DNA of 64,000 bases from Paenimyroides ummariense (GCF_900115115.1 NZ_FOVI01000001.1:266606-330605), one strand, 5' to 3'; positions 27,717 through 36,644 are shown, counted from the first letter of the stretch. The notes: generated by a model from the sequence alone, not told the origin. Program-made: numbers and translations.

Positions 27717-28271
27717 TAGTTTTTCAATCCGCATTCCTGCAATCTGTTGCATACCGGTTGGTTTAGTTACGTGATCGTATTTCGGACTTTTATTGATATC
27801 GATATTCGAGGTAGGAAGAATTTTAACCCAAAGAGAAATTTCATCGTTTTTCTGAAGTTGTACTTCGGTTGGCGCAATTAAAAGTCCGGCAGCAACATCA
27901 AAATTTCCAAAACTGAAGCGGAATTCGGTTTTACCCAAAATTTCTTCGGTTGGTGATTGCGGGTTTTTTATTAGATACAATTCCATGTGAATACTATCTT
28001 TAGACGAACTCCCTATAACCCCAGGATTAATGTTTGCAAACGCAGAAACTTCAAAAGTTCCCGATGATGAAATCGTAATTTTATCGTTTAAAAACTGGGT
28101 GATTTTATTGTAAACTACATCAACCGGCTGAAACTTTAACTGTTGCATAACCGATGGTGTATTTTCCAGATGAATGCTTCGGATGCTTCGAATATAAAAC
28201 GATTTTTCCTGAGCAAATGTGCTAAATCCAACCAAAAAAATTAAAACCTTAATAATATCTTTGAAACCCAT
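27711..28271 (-). CDS. Secreted beta-sandwich-like protein, unknown (pair member 2)
   Basis: 186 aa. A hydrophobic start (MGFKDIIKVLIFLVGFSTFAQ) is a signal peptide. The mature chain has the strand pattern KITISSSGTFEVSAFANINPG, SIHMELYLIKNP, and AAGLLIAPTEVQLQKNDEISLWVKI. This layout matches its upstream neighbour and looks like a C1q/TNF-type jelly roll, an idea from pattern only. It overlaps that neighbour by 23 bp, so the two are translationally coupled and likely work together outside the inner membrane. Confidence 0.65.
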   Translation of the reverse strand: MGFKDIIKVLIFLVGFSTFAQEKSFYIRSIRSIHLENTPSVMQQLKFQPVDVVYNKITQFLNDKITISSSGTFEVSAFANINPGVIGSSSKDSIHMELYLIKNPQSPTEEILGKTEFRFSFGNFDVAAGLLIAPTEVQLQKNDEISLWVKILPTSNIDINKSPKYDHVTKPTGMQQIAGMRIEKLL

Positions 28272-28821
28272 CTTGATCGCTGATTAATTTTATATTCATA
28301 GAAAAGGCCGTACAGTTTTTGTTTCGGCGGTTACAACCAATTTCGCAACTCAACAGCACATTCCCCAACAAACCGGCACTAATTGCGGGTGCTATAACGG
28401 CATCTTTTGGCAGATAGACGATGGTTGGATACACTTCAATCTGCGAAAACTGATCCTGATTATCCTGATCGAACGATTTCCGCGTGGCTGCTACATATTC
28501 TTCTACTCCATCGAAAATTTGAACAATGCCAAAATTCACACCACCTCTGTTAAATTTTATAACGCTTGTACTTGGGTTAAAATGAAACGATGCGGTTATT
28601 TCGTAATAGCCGTTTTCGGGAATTGTCAATTTTTGAGTGGTTTCATCGATCACGAATAAAGTATTTGATACAATATCCTGTTTATCCATTTTCAAGTAAT
28701 GAAACGTTTTATCGGTTCCCGGACGCAAGTTAAAAAACTGCTGTTTATTGGTTTTGTAACTGAACGATTCTTGCGAAAAACCTATCAACGGAAAAAGCAT
28801 CAAAAACAAAAAAAATCTCAT
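28249..28821 (-). CDS. Secreted beta-sandwich-like protein, unknown (pair member 1)
   Basis: 190 aa from the ATG at 28821 (MRFFLFLMLFPLIGFSQ signal peptide); the ATG at 28836 adds only MKENS. Strand-rich mature part: KLTIPENGYYEITASFHFNPS, NFGIVQIFDGVEEYVAATR, YPTIVYLPKDAVIAPAISAG. A Cys cluster (CEIGCNRRNKNC, about 155-170) is unusual for the region. The order of strands parallels the downstream protein, suggesting an old duplication and a C1q-like fold. The function is unknown. It starts a two-gene operon ending against cls. Confidence 0.65.
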   Translation of the reverse strand: MRFFLFLMLFPLIGFSQESFSYKTNKQQFFNLRPGTDKTFHYLKMDKQDIVSNTLFVIDETTQKLTIPENGYYEITASFHFNPSTSVIKFNRGGVNFGIVQIFDGVEEYVAATRKSFDQDNQDQFSQIEVYPTIVYLPKDAVIAPAISAGLLGNVLLSCEIGCNRRNKNCTAFSMNIKLISDQDGFQRYY

Positions 28822-28871
28822 GCTGTTTTCTTTCAAAGATACAAAAAATTAAAAACTCGTTTATTTCCGGG

Positions 28872-28906
28872 AAAACGTCACAGGTTTTTAAAACCTGTGA
28901 GGTTTT
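28872..28906. repeat. Palindromic intergenic element (CACAGGTTTT type)
   Basis: AAAACGTCACAGGTTTT and AAAACCTGTGAGGTTTT form 17-bp arms with one mismatch around a single T. It resembles the palindromes at 42071-42105 and 44198-44223 in design (T-rich centre, CTGTG/CTGTC flank). It lies upstream of the secreted pair and past the RND operon terminator, so it is probably a dispersed element. Confidence 0.6.
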
Positions 28907-28920
28907 ATAATTAAAAAACT

Positions 28921-28945
28921 AATGCAGCTAAAAATTAGCTGCATT
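28921..28945 (-). terminator. Terminator of the RND efflux operon
   Basis: AATGCAGCTAA and TTAGCTGCATT pair perfectly around three bases; on the minus strand AGTTTTTT follows. It lies 25 bases past the stop of the outer-membrane channel gene. Confidence 0.85.
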
Positions 28946-28969
28946 AATCACTTATATAAATAGAAAAAA

Positions 28970-30370
28970 TTACTCTACACCGCCACCCATAGCTTTGTAC
29001 AACTGTATGTTGGCATTCCACAAATTATACTGCGTGGTAATAATGTTCAACTGTGCGTTTAATTCGCTTTCTGTTGCCGTTAAAACCTCAAGATAATTTG
29101 CCATACCGTTGTTTAACAACTCTTGCGAATAGTTAACCGCCGTTGTGTAAGCTTCGGCTTCTTGCTGCTTTAATACCAATTTCTTTTTGTTGATATCGAT
29201 TGCATACAAAGCATCAGAAATTTCTTTGCTTGCATTTAAAACACTTTGCTTGTAATTTAAGAATGCTTTTTCTTGATTTGACAAACTGATTTCATATTGC
29301 GTACGAATTTGTCTGCCGTTTAAAATTGGCTGAGCAATTCCGGCTACGATACTTGCAAAAAACGAAGTAGGATCGAACAATTTTTCAAATTCAACCGATT
29401 GTAATCCGCCGCTTGCCGTTAATTTTAATGTAGGATAAAAACTTGCTTTGGCTACATTCGTCAATTCAAAAGCGTTTCTAAAACCTAATTCGGCAGCCTG
29501 GATATCGGGTCTGTTATTTAATGTTTCAATCGATACACCTTCTTCTGTATCAACATTCAACTGTAAATCGGCAAAAGTTGATCGCTCAATTTCTTTAGGA
29601 AACATTCCTTCTAAAATACTTAACGAATTTTCTTGAATTTTGATGTTATTTTCAATATCCAACAACAAAGCCTGCGCGCTTAAAACCTGTGCTTCGGTTT
29701 GCTTAACGGCAACTTCGGTAACACGTCCGGCATCTTTCAATGCTTTATTTGTTTCTAAACTTTTACTGCGGTTTTCAATTGTTTTTAATGCCACTTGCTT
29801 TTGGGCATCTAACGCCAATAAATTATAGTAGTTTGATGCTACCATTGAAATCAGTTCTGTTTTTACCGCCTGATGAGCCGCAACGGTTTGCAAATAAGTA
29901 GCTTCGGCAGCTAGTTTTTTACTGGTGATTTTTCCCCAGATATCGGCTTCCCAACCTAAACTTCCGGTGATATCAAACTGATCTAATCGCTGACGCTGAC
30001 CTAAAATTCGACCAAATTGTGTATTGATCGAGTTTACCGAATGGGTATAGTTTGTACCGATTGTAAATGTTGGCAAATGCCCCATTCTGCCTTGTGATAG
30101 ATACGATTGCGCCTGATTGATGTTTTCTAACGCCACACGAATATCCAGGTTATTATCTAACGCGGTTTGAATGTGTTGTTGCAAAGCGGCATCGGTAAAA
30201 ACCTGTTGCCAAGGCAATACACTTTGTACGGTACTGTCTTTAACAACCTCGTTTGTATTAAACGATGCATGTTCCCAAGCATTTGGTTTTTGATAATCTT
30301 TTGTAGCAATACATGATTGTAACGAAACAGCTGTAATTGCCACAAAGGCTGTTTTATATAAAGTTTTCAT
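28970..30370 (-). CDS. Efflux transporter outer-membrane channel (NodT/OprM-type lipoprotein)
   Basis: 466 aa. The signal peptide ends in a lipobox (LQSC, Cys20). The mature protein has two repeats of the TolC/OprM fold with the hallmarks TALDNNLDIRVALENINQA, GSLGWEADIWGKI and LLNNGMANYLEVLTATESEL. It should form the trimeric outer-membrane exit duct of the tripartite pump coded just upstream; only one base separates its start from the pump gene stop. It is the last gene of the operon. Confidence 0.93.
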   Translation of the reverse strand: MKTLYKTAFVAITAVSLQSCIATKDYQKPNAWEHASFNTNEVVKDSTVQSVLPWQQVFTDAALQQHIQTALDNNLDIRVALENINQAQSYLSQGRMGHLPTFTIGTNYTHSVNSINTQFGRILGQRQRLDQFDITGSLGWEADIWGKITSKKLAAEATYLQTVAAHQAVKTELISMVASNYYNLLALDAQKQVALKTIENRSKSLETNKALKDAGRVTEVAVKQTEAQVLSAQALLLDIENNIKIQENSLSILEGMFPKEIERSTFADLQLNVDTEEGVSIETLNNRPDIQAAELGFRNAFELTNVAKASFYPTLKLTASGGLQSVEFEKLFDPTSFFASIVAGIAQPILNGRQIRTQYEISLSNQEKAFLNYKQSVLNASKEISDALYAIDINKKKLVLKQQEAEAYTTAVNYSQELLNNGMANYLEVLTATESELNAQLNIITTQYNLWNANIQLYKAMGGGVE

Positions 30371-30371
30371 A

Positions 30372-33300
30372 TTATTCTTGAATTGCTTTTTGATCGAATT
30401 TTACTGGTTTGATTTTTTCTTGCAATGCTTGGAAAATCACAAACAATACAGGAATTACAAACACTCCTAAAATGGTTCCAATTAACAAACCAAACGCTGC
30501 ACCCGTACCAATTGATCGGTTACCAATATATCCAACACCACCTGCGAAAACCAATGGCATCAACCCTAAAATAAAGGCGAACGATGTCATTAAGATTGGG
30601 CGTAAACGTGCTTTAGCTCCATCAATAGCCGCTTGTACAATGGTTTCGCCGTGTTTTCTTCGCTGTAAAGCAAACTCCACAATTAAAATGGCATTCTTGG
30701 CGAGCAGTCCCACGAGCATGACCAGTGCAATTTGGAAATAGATGTTGTTTTCTAACCCGGCTACTTTTTGCGATAAGAATGCTCCCATAATACCTGTTGG
30801 TAATGATAAAATTACCGCGAATGGCAACATGTAACTTTCATACTGTGCTGCTAAAATGAAATAAACAAACACGATACACAAAGCAAAAATTAAAATGGTT
30901 TGCGAACCTGCATTGATTTCTTCACGTGTTAAACCGGTAAAGTCAACTCCGTAATTTGCAGATAACTTTTGTTCGGCAACTTCTTGAACGGCTTTAATAG
31001 CATCACCCGAAGAATAGCCCGGTTTTGGTGCGCCCGACACGTTTGCCGATGTAAATAAGTTGAAACGGTTAACAGATTGTGGTCCGTACACTTTTTCTAA
31101 CGTTACAAACTGACTTAATGGTGCCATTGCTCCTGTTGTTGTACGAACGAACATTCCGTTTAGGCTTGAAATATTTTTACGATCGCCCGGTAAAGACTGT
31201 AACATTACGCGGTATTGTTTACCAAAACGTGTAAAATCACTCACGTAATTACCACCAATGTATCCTTGCAATGCAGAAAAAATGTTACTTACCGACACTC
31301 CCGATTGTTTTGCACGAACAATATCTAACTTAATTTCGTACTGCGCATAATTGGTGTTAAACGGTGTTTGCGCATACATAATTTCCGGGCGTTGCATTAA
31401 GGCTGCAATATATTCTTGTGTGGTTTTATCGAAATCTTTTAAGTTTCCGCCCGATTTATCTAACAGTTTCAACTCAAATCCACCCGACATACCAAAACCT
31501 GGAATACTTGGTGGTTGAAAGAAAATCATTTTAGCTTCGGGGAAATTTTTACCGGCTAAACCAAAAAGTTGCCCAATAGCTGCATCGGTAGATTTTTCTT
31601 CTGTTTTACGATCTTTAAACGGTTGCATTTTTATCAACATAAAACCGTAGTTAGATCCTGAACCTGAAATAATGCTTCGACCCGAAATAACGGTTACCGA
31701 TTCTACCCCAGGAATTTTTTCGGCTTGTTTAGAAAATTCTTTTTCTAATTTATACACACGGTCAACCGATGCCCCTGCAGGTAATTCTACGTTACCCATG
31801 ATAAATCCACGGTCTTCATTAGGTACAAAACCTGCGGGCATTGTTTTATTTGCTAAATAAGTTCCGCCCAAACAAGCAACTAATATAATAAACGTTACCC
31901 ATTTGTGTTTAAATAAAAAGCCGAACGATTTACCATATTTATTAGTCATGGCGTTGAACGAGTTGTTAAACGCATCGAAAAAGCGTTGAACAAAATTGCG
32001 TTTTTTACCATGCGCATCATCATGTTGTTTTAAGAACAAAGCACATAGCGCCGGACTTAAAGTTAATGCGTTTAGTGCCGATATGGCAATTGCAACAATT
32101 AACGTTACTCCAAACTGTTTATAGAAAACACCGGTTGGTCCGGTAATAAATGTTACAGGAATAAAAACGGCACACATTACCAACGTTATGGAAACAATAG
32201 CACCCGATATTTCGCTCATGGCATTATTTGTTGCCGTGGTAGAATCTTGCCCGGTTTCTTCCATTTTTGCGTGTACAGCTTCTACAACCACAATGGCATC
32301 ATCTACCACAATACCTATGGCGAGTACTAATGCAAAAAGTGTTAAAAGGTTTAAAGAGAAACCGAATAGATTTAAGAAAAAGAACGTTCCTATAACCGAT
32401 ACAGGTACCGCAATTAATGGTACTAAAGTTGATCTAAAATCTTGTAAAAAGATATAAACCACAATAAATACCAAAATAAAAGCTTCAATTAAAGTGGTAA
32501 CAACTTTATCTATCGATGCGTCTAAGAACTCGTTCGAATCTAAGTTAATTCTGTACTTAATTCCTTCGGGCAAGTTCTTTTCAATAACACTCAATTCTTT
32601 TTTAATGTTGTTGATGATATCTTGCGCATTTGATCCCGGTGTTTGATAAATTGCCATTGCCACCGCAGGATTTCCGTTTAATTCAGAATATCCACCATAA
32701 GTTTGCGAACCTAATTCAATTTCGGCAACATCTTGCAAACGCAGCACCTGACCATTGTCTAACGATTTTATAACGATATCGCCATACTGCTCTTCGGTTT
32801 TGTATTTACCGCTGTATTTGATAATATATTGGAACGATTCACCTGAATTTTCACCTAACTGACCAGCAGCAGCTTCTAACGATTGTTCGTTAATTGCTGC
32901 ACTAACATCGGCAGGAACCAAACCGTGCGCCGCCATTTTTGTAGGATTCAACCATATACGCATTGAGTAATTTCTTGCCCCGAAAACCGACGCGTCTCCT
33001 ACTCCGTTCACCCTTTTAATCTCAGGGATTACGTTAATGTTCATATAGTTTTGAATATACGTAGCATCGTAATTTTTATTTTCTGAATAGAACGATAAAA
33101 ACATTAACGACGACGTTTGCTGCTTTTGCGTAGTTACACCAGAACGCGTAACCTCTGTTGGTAACAAAGGCGTAGCACGCGATACTCGGTTTTGAACGTT
33201 TACGGCAGCAATATCGGGATCGATTCCTTGTTTAAAAACTACCTGAATTGATGCAGAACCATCGTTACTGGCTGTTGATGTGATATAATCCATACCTTCC

Positions 33301-33515
33301 ACACCATTGATCTGCTCTTCAATAGGTACAATAACACTCTCTAACACCGTTTGCGCATTTGCTCCGGGGTACGAAGCTGCTACCTGTACGGTTGGCGGTG
33401 CAATATCCGGGTATTGAGTTACGGGTAATACCGTTAACCCCAAAACACCCAGAATTACTATTAAAATAGAAATAACTGTAGATAATACAGGTCTTTCAAT
33501 AAACGTTTTTAGCAT
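30372..33515 (-). CDS. RND efflux pump, HAE1 family (AcrB-like)
   Basis: 1047 aa, the usual size. It starts MLKTFIERPVLSTVISILIV and contains the helix-4 acid pair in GIVVDDAIVVVEAV, the porter blocks QYPDIAPPTVQVAASYPGA and FVPNEDRGF, and a C-terminal set of helices (GLMPLVFAGGVGYIGNRSIG). It uses proton influx to drive drugs, detergents or bile-like compounds out through the adaptor and OprM-like channel. Order on the minus strand: regulator, adaptor, pump, channel. Confidence 0.96.
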   Translation of the reverse strand: MLKTFIERPVLSTVISILIVILGVLGLTVLPVTQYPDIAPPTVQVAASYPGANAQTVLESVIVPIEEQINGVEGMDYITSTASNDGSASIQVVFKQGIDPDIAAVNVQNRVSRATPLLPTEVTRSGVTTQKQQTSSLMFLSFYSENKNYDATYIQNYMNINVIPEIKRVNGVGDASVFGARNYSMRIWLNPTKMAAHGLVPADVSAAINEQSLEAAAGQLGENSGESFQYIIKYSGKYKTEEQYGDIVIKSLDNGQVLRLQDVAEIELGSQTYGGYSELNGNPAVAMAIYQTPGSNAQDIINNIKKELSVIEKNLPEGIKYRINLDSNEFLDASIDKVVTTLIEAFILVFIVVYIFLQDFRSTLVPLIAVPVSVIGTFFFLNLFGFSLNLLTLFALVLAIGIVVDDAIVVVEAVHAKMEETGQDSTTATNNAMSEISGAIVSITLVMCAVFIPVTFITGPTGVFYKQFGVTLIVAIAISALNALTLSPALCALFLKQHDDAHGKKRNFVQRFFDAFNNSFNAMTNKYGKSFGFLFKHKWVTFIILVACLGGTYLANKTMPAGFVPNEDRGFIMGNVELPAGASVDRVYKLEKEFSKQAEKIPGVESVTVISGRSIISGSGSNYGFMLIKMQPFKDRKTEEKSTDAAIGQLFGLAGKNFPEAKMIFFQPPSIPGFGMSGGFELKLLDKSGGNLKDFDKTTQEYIAALMQRPEIMYAQTPFNTNYAQYEIKLDIVRAKQSGVSVSNIFSALQGYIGGNYVSDFTRFGKQYRVMLQSLPGDRKNISSLNGMFVRTTTGAMAPLSQFVTLEKVYGPQSVNRFNLFTSANVSGAPKPGYSSGDAIKAVQEVAEQKLSANYGVDFTGLTREEINAGSQTILIFALCIVFVYFILAAQYESYMLPFAVILSLPTGIMGAFLSQKVAGLENNIYFQIALVMLVGLLAKNAILIVEFALQRRKHGETIVQAAIDGAKARLRPILMTSFAFILGLMPLVFAGGVGYIGNRSIGTGAAFGLLIGTILGVFVIPVLFVIFQALQEKIKPVKFDQKAIQE

Positions 33516-33526
33516 AATAATTTAAA

Positions 33527-34681
33527 TTAAAAAACAGGTTTTACAGCGTTAACAATGGTATCGAAATTTACTTGCTTAGGCTTAATAGCCGTTTTGTTTC
33601 TTAAAGATCCAACACCGCTAACCACAATAACATCGCCTTCTTTAATTCCTTGTTTTACAATAATCATGTTGTCTACACGCGCTGTAACATCTACAACTGT
33701 TGAAACGGCTGTATCTTTAACCACTTTGTACACATTAATTTTACCTTGTTGCTCGTACGATGCAACTTCTGGTACCACCAAAACATTAGTATACTTTTTA
33801 GGTAAGCGAATGGTTCCGCTGTTTCCGTTGCTCAACAATTTATTAGGATTTGTAAAAGCTACGCGGAATTGAACCGTTCCGGTTGCAGCATCAATCTGAC
33901 CTGATACGGTTTCAATTTTTCCTTTTTCAGAATAAATACTTCCGTCTGCCAATTCTAATTCAACCTGTGGTAAATTTTTGATTTTTTCGTTTAACGAAGT
34001 ACCTGGTGAACTGTTTAAGAATTGAAAATAGTCTTTCTCGTTCATTGTAAAATACGCGTAAACCGAACTGATATCAGCAATGGTTGTTAATGCCATTTGA
34101 TCTGCTGGACCAACCAAACTTCCTTTTTTCAAAGGTAACTGACCAACAATTCCGCTTATTGGCGCACGCACAACCGAATAGTCAACATTGGCACTTGCAC
34201 TACCAAAATTAGCTTTTGCCTGTGCCAACATACTTTTTGCAGATGCCAAGTTTGCCTTCGCTGTTTCTAACTGCACATTGCTTATAATGTTTTTCTGTAC
34301 CAGTGGAATCAATTTATCAACTTCAACTTGCGCCACATTTACATTTGCCTGCGCAACAGCAATGCCCGATTTTGCCGCACTTGCCGTTTCTGCCAAATTA
34401 TTAGCTTCCAGCTTAAATAAAGGCTGGCCTTTACTTACTACCTGACCTTCGTGCACATAAACTTCTTGTATATATCCTTGAATTTTTGCACGAACATCGT
34501 TATTTATTTTTCCTTGAATGGTTGCCGGAAACAAAGTGTATCCAACCACATCTTTAGTAGTTGCCGCAACCACGTCTAAAGCAGGGGCAGCTGCTTGTGG
34601 GGCTTCTTCTTTTTTAGAACAACCTATTGTGGCTGTTCCTATAAGCACCATAAAAAGGGCTTTTAGCGTATTATTCTTCAT
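33527..34681 (-). CDS. RND efflux periplasmic adaptor (AcrA-like lipoprotein)
   Basis: 384 aa. The lipobox IGC (Cys21) follows a signal peptide. Then come a lipoyl half-motif (GYIQEVYVHEGQVVSKGQPLFKLE), a helical hairpin rich in Ala and Val (about 95-155), the second lipoyl half (VRAPISGIVGQLPLKKGSLV), a beta-barrel and a membrane-proximal domain. It bridges pump and outer-membrane channel. Its ATG overlaps the end of the regulator gene by 11 bp, which couples their translation. Confidence 0.95.
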   Translation of the reverse strand: MKNNTLKALFMVLIGTATIGCSKKEEAPQAAAPALDVVAATTKDVVGYTLFPATIQGKINNDVRAKIQGYIQEVYVHEGQVVSKGQPLFKLEANNLAETASAAKSGIAVAQANVNVAQVEVDKLIPLVQKNIISNVQLETAKANLASAKSMLAQAKANFGSASANVDYSVVRAPISGIVGQLPLKKGSLVGPADQMALTTIADISSVYAYFTMNEKDYFQFLNSSPGTSLNEKIKNLPQVELELADGSIYSEKGKIETVSGQIDAATGTVQFRVAFTNPNKLLSNGNSGTIRLPKKYTNVLVVPEVASYEQQGKINVYKVVKDTAVSTVVDVTARVDNMIIVKQGIKEGDVIVVSGVGSLRNKTAIKPKQVNFDTIVNAVKPVF

Positions 34682-35153
34682 TTGGTTTAATATGGAGTTT
34701 TAGGTTTTTAATTGTTTCTTCTATTGAATTTATTGCATCGTTTAAATGCAAAATGTAAAAATTAAATGCTTCGGGCTTAAAAAGTGTGGTGGCGTTTGTT
34801 TTTTTGTATTCGCGAATTTTGGTGTACACTTTTTTCTCTTCAGTTAATCGCTCCTTAACATCTTCCATTCGTTTTAAGAAAAGGTTACGGTTGATTCTGA
34901 AATACCTTTTACGCTCGTTTTCTTTTTTGTATTGCTCGATAAAATTCATTTCGATCAATGTATTCAAACTATGTGAAATGGAACTTTTGCTTGATTGAAG
35001 TAATTCCAAAAGATCATCAAACGATAGACCGTCTGTGCAATTGTTAAATACAAGCAATGCATAAAGGCGCGCCGTTAGTGGCTGCATTTTATGAAATCGC
35101 TCGTAATGTGCAGAGGTTTCTTTAAACAAATCGAGTTCTAATACCTTATGCAT
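34671..35153 (-). CDS. MarR/GbsR-family transcriptional regulator of the efflux operon
   Basis: 160 aa. A winged-helix core (LTARLYALLVFNNCTDGLSFDDLLELLQSSKSSISHSLNTLIEMNFIEQY) is followed by a long coiled helix pair. The GbsR-like branch commonly heads flavobacterial RND operons. As first gene of the operon, with a perfect palindrome over its own promoter (35178-35203), it is probably an autoregulated repressor that releases when the pump substrate is present. Confidence 0.88.
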   Translation of the reverse strand: MHKVLELDLFKETSAHYERFHKMQPLTARLYALLVFNNCTDGLSFDDLLELLQSSKSSISHSLNTLIEMNFIEQYKKENERKRYFRINRNLFLKRMEDVKERLTEEKKVYTKIREYKKTNATTLFKPEAFNFYILHLNDAINSIEETIKNLKLHIKPNEE

Positions 35154-35167
35154 GTTAATTTTTTGTG

Positions 35168-35203
35168 CAAATTTACCTTTAGTTCGGCAATCACCGAACT
35201 AAA
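35168..35203 (-). promoter_or_regulatory. Promoter and operator of the efflux operon
   Basis: On the minus strand the -7 element TAAATTTG (35175-35168) lies 14 bases before the regulator ATG. Directly upstream is a perfect inverted repeat, TTTAGTTCGG - 6 bases - CCGAACTAAA (35178-35203), covering the -13 to -38 region. A bound dimer there would block RNA polymerase. The sequence is seen; the repressor identity is inferred. Confidence 0.75.
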
Positions 35204-35320
35204 ACTTGTTAATTTTTTATTAAATCTAAATTAAGCAATCACACTGAACACTTAATTATTTGATTGATTTAACGTTACGCTAAAATCATTATTAATTCCA
35301 CAAAAAACATCAAAAAAAAT

Positions 35321-35352
35321 TTGTATGAACTATTTTTTTATAGCTATATTTG
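35321..35352 (+). promoter_or_regulatory. Promoter of the tRNA-Gly cluster
   Basis: TTG at 35321-35323, 21 bases, then TATATTTG at 35345-35352: a full match to the Bacteroidota promoter, about 38 bases before the first tRNA. Confidence 0.8.
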
Positions 35353-35390
35353 CAAACACAAAATCAAACGGAGATTTAAAAATCGTAAAT

Positions 35391-35463
35391 GCGGAAGTAG
35401 CTCAGTTGGTAGAGCGTCAGCCTTCCAAGCTGAATGTCGCGAGTTCGACCCTCGTCTTCCGCT
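35391..35463 (+). tRNA. tRNA-Gly (TCC), copy 1
   Basis: 73 nt. Acceptor GCGGAAG/CTTCCGC with discriminator T, D arm GCTCAGTTGGTAGAGC, anticodon stem TCAGC/GCTGA with loop CTTCCAA (anticodon TCC), T arm CGAGTTCGACCCTCG. CCA is not encoded. Confidence 0.96.
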
Positions 35464-35500
35464 CTTGGAAAAATCAATCGAAGATTTAAAAATCGTACAT

Positions 35501-35573
35501 GCGGAAGTAGCTCAGTTGGTAGAGCGTCAGCCTTCCAAGCTGAATGTCGCGAGTTCGACCCTCGTCTTCCGCT
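35501..35573 (+). tRNA. tRNA-Gly (TCC), copy 2
   Basis: Identical in sequence to copy 1; second unit of the 110-bp array. Confidence 0.96.
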
Positions 35574-35610
35574 CTTGGAAAATCAATCGAAGATTTAAAA
35601 ATCGTAAAAT

Positions 35611-35683
35611 GCGGAAGTAGCTCAGTTGGTAGAGCGTCAGCCTTCCAAGCTGAATGTCGCGAGTTCGACCCTCGTCTTCCGCT
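35611..35683 (+). tRNA. tRNA-Gly (TCC), copy 3
   Basis: Identical to copies 1 and 2; last tRNA before the terminator at 35693. Confidence 0.96.
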
Positions 35684-35692
35684 CTTGGGAAC

Positions 35693-35720
35693 AAAAACCT
35701 CATCAAATGATGAGGTTTTT
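35693..35720. terminator. Terminator of the tRNA cluster and of the convergent gene
   Basis: AAAAACCTCATC and GATGAGGTTTTT are perfect 12-bp arms around AAAT; it abuts the stop at 35721 on the other strand. Confidence 0.9.
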
Positions 35721-36644
35721 TTATTCTACAAATTTTAATTCTAAAATTTCCTGATATTTTTTTGGTAACAGAAAGCGTTTCTTTTCAAAATCTATTCTAA
35801 ACGAATATTTTTTATCGGTTTCTCTATTAGTTATAATAATCCAATCGGTTTTGCCGTAAATAATATGATTTCGATACTTCCCTTTTATTTGAAACGGTTT
35901 TTTAAATTCATCTGACGTAAATGTGGTGTAGCCGTCTTTAAAACTTTCTGTGAAATAACTTGGTGCCACTGCATAATTACTTAAATCTTTATTCTCCATT
36001 TTTGTAAATTCACCTGAAATTACTTCAAACATTCTGGACTCATATTCCGTATCAGATGGATATTCTTTTAAAAGCTTAAAGTTTCTATCGTAAACATAAA
36101 TTGCATCATTTCCGTAAAAAATTGTCAGGTATTCTTCTTTTTGAGTCCTTTTACGGAAAACAAAATCTTTATAAACCTTTTTTGCTTTGATGTCTTTTAC
36201 TTTCGGAGTTTTAAAATTAGGTTGCACATATACCTCATACAATCCATCATATTTCACTATTAAATCGCTACCATTTCCTATTGCTTCGCGGTATTCTTTA
36301 TTAAAAGTTATTTTGTTTTTGGTATCTCTTGGAATAAAAATGCTTTTGCCTTCTTTATAAAAATGCATGTAGTAATTACCATTAAAGCGTAATTCTTCTT
36401 CGGTAGTTGTATAGCTTTCTTCTTTTCCTGTATTTCGGTCGATAAAAGTATATTCAAGACCATTTAATAAAGTTATTGGGTCGAAATAAAAATTTCGACT
36501 GCTGTAAGTTGGTTCGATAAATTCATTTAAGGTCTTTATCTCTACTACACCAAATTTATCGTCGTATTGAAATGCTTCGTATTTTTCCTGAGCCATTGTA
36601 TACAAACTGCAAAGGCTTAAAAAAAGGATGATTATTTTTTTCAT
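35721..36644 (-). CDS. Secreted protein of unknown function (weakly WG-repeat-like)
   Basis: 307 aa. A signal peptide (MKKIIILFLSLCSLYTMAQ) precedes a repetitive strand-turn chain. Phrases such as FQYDDKFGVVEIKTLNEFIEPTY and VKYDGLYEVYVQPNFKTPKVKDI recall WG beta-propeller repeats (G.wGvid....ii.P.yd) without the Trp, so this is only a hint. No tail for T9SS or TonB contact is seen. It is single, closed by the terminator shared with the tRNA cluster. Confidence 0.65.
   Translation of the reverse strand: MKKIIILFLSLCSLYTMAQEKYEAFQYDDKFGVVEIKTLNEFIEPTYSSRNFYFDPITLLNGLEYTFIDRNTGKEESYTTTEEELRFNGNYYMHFYKEGKSIFIPRDTKNKITFNKEYREAIGNGSDLIVKYDGLYEVYVQPNFKTPKVKDIKAKKVYKDFVFRKRTQKEEYLTIFYGNDAIYVYDRNFKLLKEYPSDTEYESRMFEVISGEFTKMENKDLSNYAVAPSYFTESFKDGYTTFTSDEFKKPFQIKGKYRNHIIYGKTDWIIITNRETDKKYSFRIDFEKKRFLLPKKYQEILELKFVE

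Larger units (their letters stand above)
35369..35683 (+). repeat. 110-bp tandem repeat carrying three tRNA-Gly genes
   Basis: The tRNA starts are at 35391, 35501 and 35611, exactly 110 bases apart. The spacers (37 bases each) are nearly identical, and the 22 bases before the first copy also match the spacer end (GAGATTTAAAAATCGTAAAT), so the unit was amplified as a block. Confidence 0.9.

Noticed and set aside
35391..35683. Regular 110-bp repeats considered as a CRISPR array
   Set aside because: The repeated part is a tRNA with conserved spacers; CRISPR spacers are unique and no cas gene is near.
35321..35738. Open frames reading CGSSSVGRASAFQAECREF across the tRNA array
   Set aside because: They are translations of the tRNA-Gly genes and their spacers; this peptide is a well-known artefact of tRNA sequence.
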